From Pseudonocardia sp. TRM90224 (GTDB taxonomy: Bacteria > Actinomycetota > Actinomycetes > Mycobacteriales > Pseudonocardiaceae), in assembly GCF_021245725.1 (NCBI RefSeq), contig NZ_JAJGSX010000009.1:1-64000 (forward strand): a stretch of DNA of 64,000 bases, read 5' to 3'. The translations under genes were made by a program, and so were the position numbers. The notes under the pieces were generated by a model. The model did no database searches, was not told where the DNA came from, and saw nothing but the letters and a program-made list of their open reading frames with translations. Each line of letters opens with the position of its first letter. The first letter of the stretch is position 1. Shown here one piece after another: positions 54,578 to 61,866 of the stretch.

Positions 54578-55717
54578 GTGACCTCCCTCCCGCTCGACGG
54601 AGTGCTCGTCGTCTCCTGCGAGCAGGCCGTCGCCGCCCCGTTCGCGACGCGCCAGCTCGCCGACATGGGTGCCCGCGTGATCAAGGTCGAGCGGGTCGGC
54701 GACGGCGACTTCGCCCGCGGCTATGACACCGCGGTGCGCGGGTTGTCCAGCCACTTCGTCTGGCTCAACCGGTCGAAGGAAAGCATCGCGCTCGACCTCA
54801 AGGTCGACGCCGGCGTGGTGCTGCGCCTGCTCGAACGGGCCGACGTGTTCGTGCAGAACTTCGCCCCGGGTGCGGCGGACCGGCTCGGGCTCGGCGCCGC
54901 CGAGCTGCGCGAACGGTTCCCGAGGCTGATCACCTGCTCGATCTCGGGGTACGGCCCCGACGGTCCGTGCCGCGACGCGAAGGCCTACGACCTGCTGATC
55001 CAGTCGGAGGCCGGGCTCGTCGCCGTGACGGGCAGCGCGGACGAGCCGGCGAAGGCCGGGATCCCCGCCGCCGACATCTCGGCCGGCATGTACGCGTTCT
55101 CCGGCATCCTCGCCGCGCTGTACGACCGCGAACGCACCGGCGCGGGCACGCACCTCGAGATCAGCCTGTTCGACGGGCTCGTGGAGTGGATGGGCTTCCC
55201 GCTGCAGTACACGGCGGGCACGGGCGCGCCGCCGCGCCGGACCGGTACCAGCCATGCCGCGATCGCGCCGTACGGCACGTTCACCGCGAAGGACGGCACC
55301 GAGGTGGTGCTGGGCATCCAGAACGAGCGGGAGTGGGCGGCGTTCTGCGCGGGCGTGCTGGGCCGGGCCGACCTGGCCACCGACCCGCGGTTCAGCACGG
55401 GTGAGGCCCGCGTGCGGCACCGCGACGCGCTGCACGCGGAGATCGACGCGGTGTTCGCGGCGCTCACCGGCGAGCAGGTGATCGGGCGGCTCGCGGAGGC
55501 CCGCATCGCGTACGGCCGCCTGCGCGAGGTGGCGGACGTGCTGACCCACCCCCAGCTCGAGGCCCGCGGCCGCTGGACGGAGGTGGGCTCGCCGGCGGGC
55601 CCGATCCCGTCGCTGCTGCCGCCCATCTCGTTCCCCGGCCGCCCACCCCGCATGGACCCCGTCCCCGCGGTGGGCGAGCACACGGAGCAGATCCTGCGCT
55701 GGCTCGACGAGGGGTGA
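54578..55717 (+). CDS. CaiB/BaiF-family CoA transferase
   Basis: The 379-aa family III CoA transferase has ADMGARVIKVERVGDGDFAR, LNRSKESIALDLK, the LIQSEAGLVAVTG segment with the preceding catalytic-type Asp (AYDLL), and GAGTHLEISLFDG. It moves CoA between carboxylic acids; formyl-CoA transferase and succinyl-CoA:acid transferases belong here. The start lies 3 nt after the WS/DGAT stop, so co-transcription with the lipid genes is likely, though the metabolic link is not evident. Confidence 0.92.
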   Translation: MTSLPLDGVLVVSCEQAVAAPFATRQLADMGARVIKVERVGDGDFARGYDTAVRGLSSHFVWLNRSKESIALDLKVDAGVVLRLLERADVFVQNFAPGAADRLGLGAAELRERFPRLITCSISGYGPDGPCRDAKAYDLLIQSEAGLVAVTGSADEPAKAGIPAADISAGMYAFSGILAALYDRERTGAGTHLEISLFDGLVEWMGFPLQYTAGTGAPPRRTGTSHAAIAPYGTFTAKDGTEVVLGIQNEREWAAFCAGVLGRADLATDPRFSTGEARVRHRDALHAEIDAVFAALTGEQVIGRLAEARIAYGRLREVADVLTHPQLEARGRWTEVGSPAGPIPSLLPPISFPGRPPRMDPVPAVGEHTEQILRWLDEG

Positions 55718-55719
55718 CC

Positions 55720-55780
55720 GTCGACAACGACGTTCTGGCTGTTGTTAGCGCTCACAAACAGCCATTACGTCGTTGTCGAC
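55720..55780. repeat. Family C palindrome (single copy)
   Basis: GTCGACAACGACGT (55720-55733) and ACGTCGTTGTCGAC (55767-55780) are perfect inverted arms, with an inner TGGCTGTT / AACAGCCA pair. It begins 2 nt after one stop and ends 1 nt before the convergent stop. It probably acts as a bidirectional terminator or belongs to a third dispersed family. Confidence 0.85.
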
Positions 55781-55781
55781 G

Positions 55782-57266
55782 TCAGGCGGGGAAGCAGTCG
55801 GCCAGCAGCTCGACGCCGGTCGCGATCTTGTCTGCCTGGATTGCGCCGAAGCCGAACACCACGCCGGCCTGTGCCGTCGCCGGGGTGGCTGCGTAGCGGG
55901 CCAGCGGGTCGATCGCGACGCCCGACTGCCTCGCCCGGCGGACGACCCGGTCGATCTTCTCGACGGACATGCCGGGCCGGGCCCGCGTGGCGAGGTGCAG
56001 CCCGGCCGCCGAGGGCACCGGTTCGAGCCAGCGCCCCAGCTGCGTGGCGACGGCGTCGCTCAGCTCGTCGTGCCGCGCCTCGTACACGCGGCCGGCCGCT
56101 CGGATGTGCCGGGCCAGCAAACCCTCGTCGATGAACGACCCGAGCGCGGCCTGCTCGGGGAGCACCCCGTGCCAGTCGGTGAGCCGCTTCGCGGCGCGCA
56201 ACGCCGGCTGCAGCGAGCGCGGCGCGACGAGGAACCCGATGCGCAGGAGCGGCAGCAACGTCTTGGAGAACGTGCCGACGTAGATCACCCGGCCGTCCCG
56301 GTCGAGGCTCTGCAGCGGTTCGAGCGGGCGGTCGCAGAAGCGGAACTCGCTGTCGTAGTCGTCCTCGACGATCGCGGCGCCGTGCTCGTCGGCCCAGCGC
56401 AGCAGCGCGGCCCGCCGGGCCAGCGACATCGGGACGCCGAGCGGGAACTGGTGCGACGGCGTCGTGTAGACCAGCGCCGCGCCGCGGGGGAGCGCCGTGA
56501 CGTCGATGCCCTCGTCGTCGACGGGGACCCCGACGACCTCGGCACCGAGCGCGGTGAACAGCTGCCGCGCCGGCGGGTAGCCCGGATCCTCGACGGCGAC
56601 GAGCGTGCCGGGCTCGATCAGCACCCGTGCTGCGAGGTCGAGCGCCTGCTGCGCACCTTGCGTGACGATCACGTCGTCGGGCGCGGCCCACAGCGAGCGC
56701 GCGATGCCGAAGTGCCGCGCGATAGCGGCGCGCAGGCCGGCGTGCCCGGCCGGCTCGGCGTAGTCGGCCGAGGTGGCCAGCTCGGCGCGCAGCTCACGGG
56801 CGACGAGCCGGCGCCAGACCGGCAGCGGGAAGAGCGCGGGGTCGGGCGCGCCGACGCGGAAGTCGAACGGCGGGGCCGACGGGCCGGCGAGCGCGCCGCC
56901 CCCGAGAGGCTCCAGATCGCTGCCGAGTGATGCCCACGCGCCGCGCGGCACGAGTTCGGTGGTGCTGCAGGCGGTGCGTTGCCGCGGGTCGGGGCCGGTG
57001 CGGTTCAGCGGGGCAGTGCGGTTCAGCGGGACCGTACCGACGAACGTGCCGGCGCCCACCTTGCCGACCAGCACACCTTCCGCGGTGAGCCGCTCGTACA
57101 CCGTCGCGACCGTCGTCCGCGACACCTGCAGCGTCCTGGCCAGCTCGCGGCTCGGCGGGACCCGTTCACCGGGGCGCAGCAGCCCGGTGAGCACGGCGTC
57201 GAGGATCTGCCGGTGGATGCGGGCGCCGATGTCGCCGGGGCCGTCGAGGCTCACGTGGAGCGTCAC
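55782..57266 (-). CDS. MocR/PdxR-family regulator (GntR-aminotransferase fusion)
   Basis: The 494-aa protein has an N-terminal GntR winged helix (GERVPPSRELARTLQVSRTT, about 33-52) fused to a fold-type I aminotransferase domain. The PLP-lysine motif is YVGTFSKTLLPLLRIGF, and DDYDSEFRF and PGYPPARQ are also present. MocR proteins use PLP or a PLP adduct as effector and regulate the gene divergent to them. Here that is the DsbA-like/DMT transporter pair, with five ATTGG boxes in the gap. GTG 57266 fits the HTH start; longer frames run into the divergent gene. Confidence 0.93.
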   Translation of the reverse strand: MTLHVSLDGPGDIGARIHRQILDAVLTGLLRPGERVPPSRELARTLQVSRTTVATVYERLTAEGVLVGKVGAGTFVGTVPLNRTAPLNRTGPDPRQRTACSTTELVPRGAWASLGSDLEPLGGGALAGPSAPPFDFRVGAPDPALFPLPVWRRLVARELRAELATSADYAEPAGHAGLRAAIARHFGIARSLWAAPDDVIVTQGAQQALDLAARVLIEPGTLVAVEDPGYPPARQLFTALGAEVVGVPVDDEGIDVTALPRGAALVYTTPSHQFPLGVPMSLARRAALLRWADEHGAAIVEDDYDSEFRFCDRPLEPLQSLDRDGRVIYVGTFSKTLLPLLRIGFLVAPRSLQPALRAAKRLTDWHGVLPEQAALGSFIDEGLLARHIRAAGRVYEARHDELSDAVATQLGRWLEPVPSAAGLHLATRARPGMSVEKIDRVVRRARQSGVAIDPLARYAATPATAQAGVVFGFGAIQADKIATGVELLADCFPA

Positions 57267-57280
57267 GTCAGGAGCGTAGC

Positions 57281-57334
57281 CCGGATTGGGCCAATCATAT
57301 TGGCAGGAATTGGCGCTACTGCGAACCAATCCGG
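57281..57334. promoter_or_regulatory. Candidate MocR operator: ATTGG box cluster
   Basis: CCGGATTGG (57281-57289) and CCAATCCGG (57326-57334) are perfect inverted arms flanking a 36-nt centre. Five ATTGG/CCAAT boxes occur in all (57285, 57291, 57299, 57309, 57326). The cluster lies between the divergent MocR and DsbA-like genes. Confidence 0.65.
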
Positions 57335-57377
57335 CCTCGTACGGTCGATCTACCAGAACAGCTGACGAGGAGACATC

Positions 57378-58022
57378 GTGATCGACGTGGACATGTGGTT
57401 CGACCCCCGCTGCCCGTGGGCGTGGATCCACTCGCGGTGGCTCTTGCAGGTCGAGCAGGTGCGCCCGGTGCGGGCCCGGTTCCACGTGATGAGCCTGGCG
57501 CTGCTCAACGACGGTCGTGAGGGCCTCGACGAGTGGTACGCGGAGTGGCTCACCCACGGGTGGGGCCCGGTGCGGGTGGCGGTGGCCGTCGAGCAGCGCT
57601 ACGGCGGCGACGTGCTGCGCGACCTCTACACGACGATGGGCACGATGATCCACCACGACAAGGCGCCGATCGAGCGCGCGCTCTACGTCGCGGCGCTGAC
57701 GGAGCTCGGGCTGGACGTCGGGCTCGCCGACGCCGCCGACGACACCGAGCTCGACACCGTGCTCAAGGCCAACCACGAGGAGGGCATCGCCCCGCTCGGC
57801 GAGGACCTCGGCACGCCGACCCTGCACGTCCCCGGCCCCGACGGGCGTCCGGTCGCGTTCTTCGGGCCGGTCGTCGCGCCGGTGCCGCAGGGTGAGGCGG
57901 CCGGCCGGCTCTGGGACGGGCTTGCGCTCGTCGCCGCGACCGACGGGTTCTTCGAGATCCGGCGCGGGCGCGACCGGCTCCCGCGGATCGACCGCAGCGG
58001 CGCGCTGGTGGACCAGTCGTGA
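57378..58022 (+). CDS. DsbA-like thioredoxin-fold protein (Rv2466c-related)
   Basis: The 214-aa protein begins MIDVDMWFDPRCPWAWIHSR, the DPxCPWAW motif of actinobacterial DsbA-type proteins related to the mycothiol-dependent reductase Rv2466c. Only the first active-site Cys is present (C12-P-W-A15), so a mycothiol-mixed-disulfide, one-cysteine mechanism is more likely than classical disulfide exchange. There is no signal peptide, so it is cytoplasmic. The GTG start has GAGGAG upstream. It overlaps the DMT transporter gene by 4 nt and faces the MocR gene. Confidence 0.87.
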   Translation: MIDVDMWFDPRCPWAWIHSRWLLQVEQVRPVRARFHVMSLALLNDGREGLDEWYAEWLTHGWGPVRVAVAVEQRYGGDVLRDLYTTMGTMIHHDKAPIERALYVAALTELGLDVGLADAADDTELDTVLKANHEEGIAPLGEDLGTPTLHVPGPDGRPVAFFGPVVAPVPQGEAAGRLWDGLALVAATDGFFEIRRGRDRLPRIDRSGALVDQS

Positions 58023-58912
58023 CGAGGCGCGGATGGTTGCTCTTCCTCGGGCTGAGCGTGATCTGGGGTGTGCCGTACCTGATGATCAGGGTGGCCGTCG
58101 AGGACCTCGACCCGCTGATCGTCGCGTTCGCCCGCACCGCGCTCGGGGCGCTGCTCCTGCTGCCTATCGCGCTCTACCAGCGCACGTTGTGGCCTGTGTT
58201 CCGGCGGTGGAAGCCGCTGCTGGTCTACACGCTGATCGAGATCAGCGGGCCGTGGTTGCTGCTCGGCCACGCCGAGACGCGCCTGACCAGCTCGACGACC
58301 GGCCTGCTCATCGCGCTCGTCCCGCCGATCGCCGCGGTGATCGTCACCCGCCTCGGGCACGACCGGCTCGACGCGCGCCGGCTGATCGGGCTCGGCATCG
58401 GGTTGGGCGGCGTCGCCGCGCTCGTCGGGCTCGACATCCACTTCTCCGACCTGCCGGCGATCGGCGCGGTGGTGCTCACCGCGATCGGCTACGCCATCGG
58501 TCCGATCATCATCAACCGCAAGCTCAACGACCTGCCGCCGATGGGTGTCGTCACGGCGTCGTTGATCGTCGCCGCGGTGATCTACGCGCCGTTCGCGCCG
58601 TTCGTCTGGCCGTCGGCGGTCACGCTGGACGCCGGGCTGTCGGTGCTCGGGCTCGCCGTGATCTGCACGGCGCTGGCGTTCCTCGTGCTCTTCGCGCTGA
58701 TCGCGGAGGCCGGCCCGGCGCGCGCCACGGTGATCACCTACATCAGCCCGGCCGTGTCGCTGCTGCTCGGCGTCGTGGTGCTGAGCGAGCCGCTGACGAC
58801 CGGCATGCTGATCGGCTTCCCGCTCGTCATCCTCGGCTCGATCATGGGAACGGCCCGGCAGCGCAAGCCGTCCATCCCACCCCCGGTGCCGGTGGCCGTC
58901 CCCGAGAAGTAA
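58019..58912 (+). CDS. DMT-superfamily (EamA) transporter
   Basis: The 297-aa membrane protein has ten hydrophobic helices in two EamA halves (WLLFLGLSVIWGVPYLMIRV at the start; TYISPAVSLLLGVVVLSEPL near the end). Family members export amino acids and metabolites. Its GTG overlaps the stop of the DsbA-like gene, and both are likely controlled by the divergent MocR regulator, which suggests an amino-acid-like or vitamin B6-related substrate. Confidence 0.92.
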   Translation: MTRRGWLLFLGLSVIWGVPYLMIRVAVEDLDPLIVAFARTALGALLLLPIALYQRTLWPVFRRWKPLLVYTLIEISGPWLLLGHAETRLTSSTTGLLIALVPPIAAVIVTRLGHDRLDARRLIGLGIGLGGVAALVGLDIHFSDLPAIGAVVLTAIGYAIGPIIINRKLNDLPPMGVVTASLIVAAVIYAPFAPFVWPSAVTLDAGLSVLGLAVICTALAFLVLFALIAEAGPARATVITYISPAVSLLLGVVVLSEPLTTGMLIGFPLVILGSIMGTARQRKPSIPPPVPVAVPEK

Positions 58913-58916
58913 CCGC

Positions 58917-58988
58917 AAACTTCCCCACCGTTTTGCCAACCTGCACACCGTTCTGCGTGTGCAAGTAGGCAAAACGGTGGGGAAGTTC
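58917..58988. repeat. Family A palindromic element, copy 7
   Basis: It fills the gap between two convergent genes almost exactly: 4 nt after one stop and adjacent to the other. Inner arms are of the CCAACCTGCAC / GTGCAAGTAGG subtype, with an imperfect match as in copy 3. Confidence 0.92.
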
Positions 58989-59843
58989 CTATGCGGGGAG
59001 GGCGGCGCGGAGGCGCTCGATCACCGCGGCGGTGTCGGCGGGCGAGCTCTCCGTGTGCACGACGGCGTCGATCGGCACGCTGCTGGCCAGCACGCCGTCG
59101 CCGAACAGATCGATCCGGCTGACGGTGGGGGTGCCCAGCCCGCGCAGACCGCCGGCGGGGCCGAGGCCGTCGAGGGTCGTGGCGAGCGGGCCGCCGACCC
59201 AGACCGGCACGCCGCCCAGCACCCCCGAGCTGACGACGTGCGTGTGCCCGGCGATCACGATCCGCACGTCCGACCCGGCGATCACCTCGGCCAGCTCGGC
59301 GGGGTTGAGCAGCGGGATCACCTGCGAGAGCGGCACAGGTGTGGGCAGCGGGGGGTGGTGCAGCGCGAGCACCGTCCCGGCGGGCGCCGGCACGGCGAGC
59401 TCGGCGCGCAGCCATTCGAGCTGCTTCGGCTCGACCAGGCCGTAGCCGCGCTCCGGGACCGACGTGTCCAGAGCGATGATCCGCAGCCCGCCCGCGGTGA
59501 CGGTGTGGTCGAACGGATCGTCGCTCGCCGGTGCGCCCAGCAGGTGGGTGCGCAGGTTCGCCCTGTTGTCGTGATTGCCGGCGACGAAGACCGCGGGGGC
59601 GCCGATGCGTGCCACCGCGGGGTCGACGACCGCGCGCAGCCGCTCGTACTCCTCGGGCAGGCCGCCCTCGGTGAGGTCGCCGGTGAACACGACCGCGCTG
59701 GGGGTGAGCCGGGATTCCTCGACGGCGTGCAAGGCTGCGGCCACGACGTCGGCGGTGTCGAATCCGTACCTCGCGCCGGCGCCGTGCGGCTCGACGTGCA
59801 GGTCGGTCAGCTGGATGACGGTATGCGTGGGATCCACACCCAC
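58989..59843 (-). CDS. Metallophosphoesterase (CpdA-like cyclic nucleotide phosphodiesterase)
   Basis: The roughly 284-aa calcineurin-like phosphoesterase has the metal motifs TDLHVEP (DxH), VFTGDLTEGG (GD), VAGNHDNR (GNHD), ALHHPPLP and IAGHTHVVSSG (GHTH). It resembles CpdA/Rv0805-type cyclic nucleotide phosphodiesterases, but other phosphodiester substrates are possible. The start is one of two nearby GTGs (59843 or 59837). It lies 40 nt downstream of the zinc-ribbon SDR gene on the same strand. Confidence 0.88.
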   Translation of the reverse strand: MGVDPTHTVIQLTDLHVEPHGAGARYGFDTADVVAAALHAVEESRLTPSAVVFTGDLTEGGLPEEYERLRAVVDPAVARIGAPAVFVAGNHDNRANLRTHLLGAPASDDPFDHTVTAGGLRIIALDTSVPERGYGLVEPKQLEWLRAELAVPAPAGTVLALHHPPLPTPVPLSQVIPLLNPAELAEVIAGSDVRIVIAGHTHVVSSGVLGGVPVWVGGPLATTLDGLGPAGGLRGLGTPTVSRIDLFGDGVLASSVPIDAVVHTESSPADTAAVIERLRAALPA

Positions 59844-59883
59844 GGATCCTGGTCGAAGGAGCGGCTCGGCACGAGCGGGTTCA

Positions 59884-61308
59884 TCACCAGTTCGTCGGCG
59901 CGTAATCCTTGATGAAGCAACCGTGGATGTCCTCGCCCGCCTCGCCGCGCACGATCGGGTCGTAGACGCGCGCGGCACCGTCGACGAGGTCGAGCGGCGC
60001 GTGGAAGCCCTCGTCGGCGAGGCGCAGCTTGGTCGGGTGCGGGCGCTCGTCGGTGATCCAGCCGGTGTCGACGGCGGTCATCAGGATCCCGTCGGACTCC
60101 AGCATCTCGGCCGAGCTGGTGCGTGTGAGCATGTTCAGCGCGGCCTTCGCCATGTTCGTATGGGGGTGGCCCGGCCCCTTGTACGCGCGGCTGAACTGGC
60201 CCTCCATCGCCGAGACGTTCACGACGTACTTGCGCCGCGCCGGCGCCGCCGCCATCGCCGGGCGCAGGCGGCTGATCAGGATGAACGGCGCCGTCTGGTT
60301 GCACAGCTGCACCTCGAGCAGCTCCAGCGGGTCGACCTCCTCGACGCGCTGGGTCCAGCTGTTCACCGCGGCGGTGTCGGGCAGCAGCCCGCCGGCGTCG
60401 ATCGCGGTGCCGGCCGCGATCCGTTCCGGCGACGCACTGCGTGCGGTGAGGGCCAGCTCGGTGAGCGCGTGCGGCGCGGTGTGCTCGGCGAGGCTGCCGG
60501 CCAGCGCGGCCGGGTGGGCGTCGCTGATGTGGTCGAACGTGACGACGTCGGGCAGCTCACCCGGCGGCAGCGGCGCCCGCTCGGCCTCGACCAGCGGCGC
60601 GTAGGCGCCGGGGGAGCGGCGCACCGTCTGTGCGGCGTTGTTGATCAGGATGTCGAGCGGGCCCTGCTTCGCGACGTCGTCGGCGAGCGCGGCGACCTGG
60701 GCGGGGTCACGCAGGTCGATGCCGATTACCCGCAGCCGGTGCAGCCACTCGGCGGAATCCTCCATCGCGGCGAACCGGCGCACGGCGTCGTTCGGGAAGC
60801 GGGTGGTGATCGTCGTGTGTGCGCCGTCGCGCAACAGCCGCAGCGCGATGTACATCCCGATCTTCGCCCGGCCGCCGGTCAGCAGCGCGCGCCGGCCGGT
60901 GAGGTCGGTGCGGGCGTCGCGCTTCGAGCGGTTGAACGCCGCGCACGGCGGGCAGAGCTGGTGGTACCAGGCGTCGACGACGGTGTAGCGGTTCTTGCAC
61001 GTGTAGCAGGCGCGGGAGCGCAGCAGGGTGCCCGCCGTCGCACCGGCCGCCGTCGAGACCAGCGGGAGACCCTGCGTCTCGTCGTCGATCCGGCCCGGCG
61101 CTCCGGTCGCGGTGGCTGCCGTGACGGCCTCGTCGGCGGCCGAGACGGCAGCCCGCTTCTCTGAGCGGCGGCGCAGCTTGACCGACTTGTAGATCCCGGC
61201 TGTCGCGCGGCGCACCGCCACGGCATCGGGATGCTCGACGGGCAGCGCGTCGACCGCAGCCAGGACCTTCAGGCAGGTACGGAGGTCATCGGGGTCGATC
61301 GCGGTCAC
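59884..61308 (-). CDS. Large SDR with N-terminal zinc ribbon
   Basis: The roughly 474-aa protein has an N-terminal helical part, a CxxC...CxxC zinc ribbon (C101, C104, C119, C122; CYTCKNRYTVVDAWYHQLCP at 101-120) and a C-terminal Rossmann SDR domain (ALLTGGRAKIGMYIALRLL from 141, then NNAAQTVRRSPG). The glycine motif lacks its middle Gly. The catalytic segment reads VNVSAMEGQF then HPHTNMAKAAL, with Thr where YxxxK has Tyr. It may be a non-classical oxidoreductase or a nucleotide-binding regulator. Function unknown. Confidence 0.8.
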   Translation of the reverse strand: MTAIDPDDLRTCLKVLAAVDALPVEHPDAVAVRRATAGIYKSVKLRRRSEKRAAVSAADEAVTAATATGAPGRIDDETQGLPLVSTAAGATAGTLLRSRACYTCKNRYTVVDAWYHQLCPPCAAFNRSKRDARTDLTGRRALLTGGRAKIGMYIALRLLRDGAHTTITTRFPNDAVRRFAAMEDSAEWLHRLRVIGIDLRDPAQVAALADDVAKQGPLDILINNAAQTVRRSPGAYAPLVEAERAPLPPGELPDVVTFDHISDAHPAALAGSLAEHTAPHALTELALTARSASPERIAAGTAIDAGGLLPDTAAVNSWTQRVEEVDPLELLEVQLCNQTAPFILISRLRPAMAAAPARRKYVVNVSAMEGQFSRAYKGPGHPHTNMAKAALNMLTRTSSAEMLESDGILMTAVDTGWITDERPHPTKLRLADEGFHAPLDLVDGAARVYDPIVRGEAGEDIHGCFIKDYAPTNW

Positions 61309-61328
61309 CCGCAAAGGGTACGTATGCG

Positions 61329-61730
61329 CTATCCGTCGATCTCGGCGAGTGCCTTGCGCGCCTGCTCCAGCTCGGCCTCGAGCGCGGCGACCTTCGCCGC
61401 GCGGTGCTCGCGGGCTGCGCCGATGACGGCGTCGATCGGCTCGGCGATCTCCACCGAGAGCTCCTGCGCCGCACGGGAGACCGCGGTGGCCGAGACGGGA
61501 AGCCCGCGGGTCAGCCACGAGCTGCCCTGCTTCAGCTCCGCCTGCCAGTCGCCGTCGGCGGTGCCGCTGACCGTGAGCGTCAGCTCGACGGTGCGGGTGG
61601 TCTTGGCGGTCGAGCCCTTCGGGCGGCCGCGGCGCTTGGGAGCGTCTGCCGATGCGTCGGCGGGTGCCTCGGCGGGTGCCTCGTCGGCCTCGGCGGGGGC
61701 TGCGGCGGTGGGGGAGCTTTCGGTGTCCAC
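61329..61730 (-). CDS. Small protein with AT-hook-like motif
   Basis: The 133-aa protein has an acidic Ala/Glu/Pro-rich N-terminus, an AT-hook-like KRRGRPKGSTAK (about 32-43), a beta-rich middle (VELTLTVSGTADGDWQAELKQ) and a C-terminal helix rich in Ala/Glu that may form a coiled coil. It could bind minor-groove DNA, but this rests only on the short motif. It is 20 nt upstream of the zinc-ribbon SDR on the same strand. Confidence 0.7.
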   Translation of the reverse strand: MDTESSPTAAAPAEADEAPAEAPADASADAPKRRGRPKGSTAKTTRTVELTLTVSGTADGDWQAELKQGSSWLTRGLPVSATAVSRAAQELSVEIAEPIDAVIGAAREHRAAKVAALEAELEQARKALAEIDG

Positions 61731-61776
61731 GCGCGGAAGGATAGAACACGCGTTCGACTGGGGTGCGGCGGGGTGA

Positions 61777-61830
61777 GGTCAGGAAAGCCACTTTCATGCA
61801 ACGTGGTTGCAGGAAGTGGCTTTCCTGACC
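61777..61830. repeat. Family B hairpin, divergent copy 6
   Basis: The outer arms GGTCAGGAAAGCCAC and GTGGCTTTCCTGACC both carry the same compensating change relative to the other copies, so base pairing is kept. The tip is diverged and one nucleotide is missing (54 nt). It lies 36 nt past the hrpB stop. Confidence 0.85.
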
Positions 61831-61866
61831 CTCCCCGAGCGGTGCGGACGGCGTGCGGTCGTCCCG

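Noticed and set aside
51635..55681. A 1348-codon reverse frame
   Set aside because: It is antisense to the HAD-PlsC-WS/DGAT fusion and the CoA transferase, both with intact motifs. Its composition is Arg/His/Val/Gln-rich as expected from the complement of high-GC codons.
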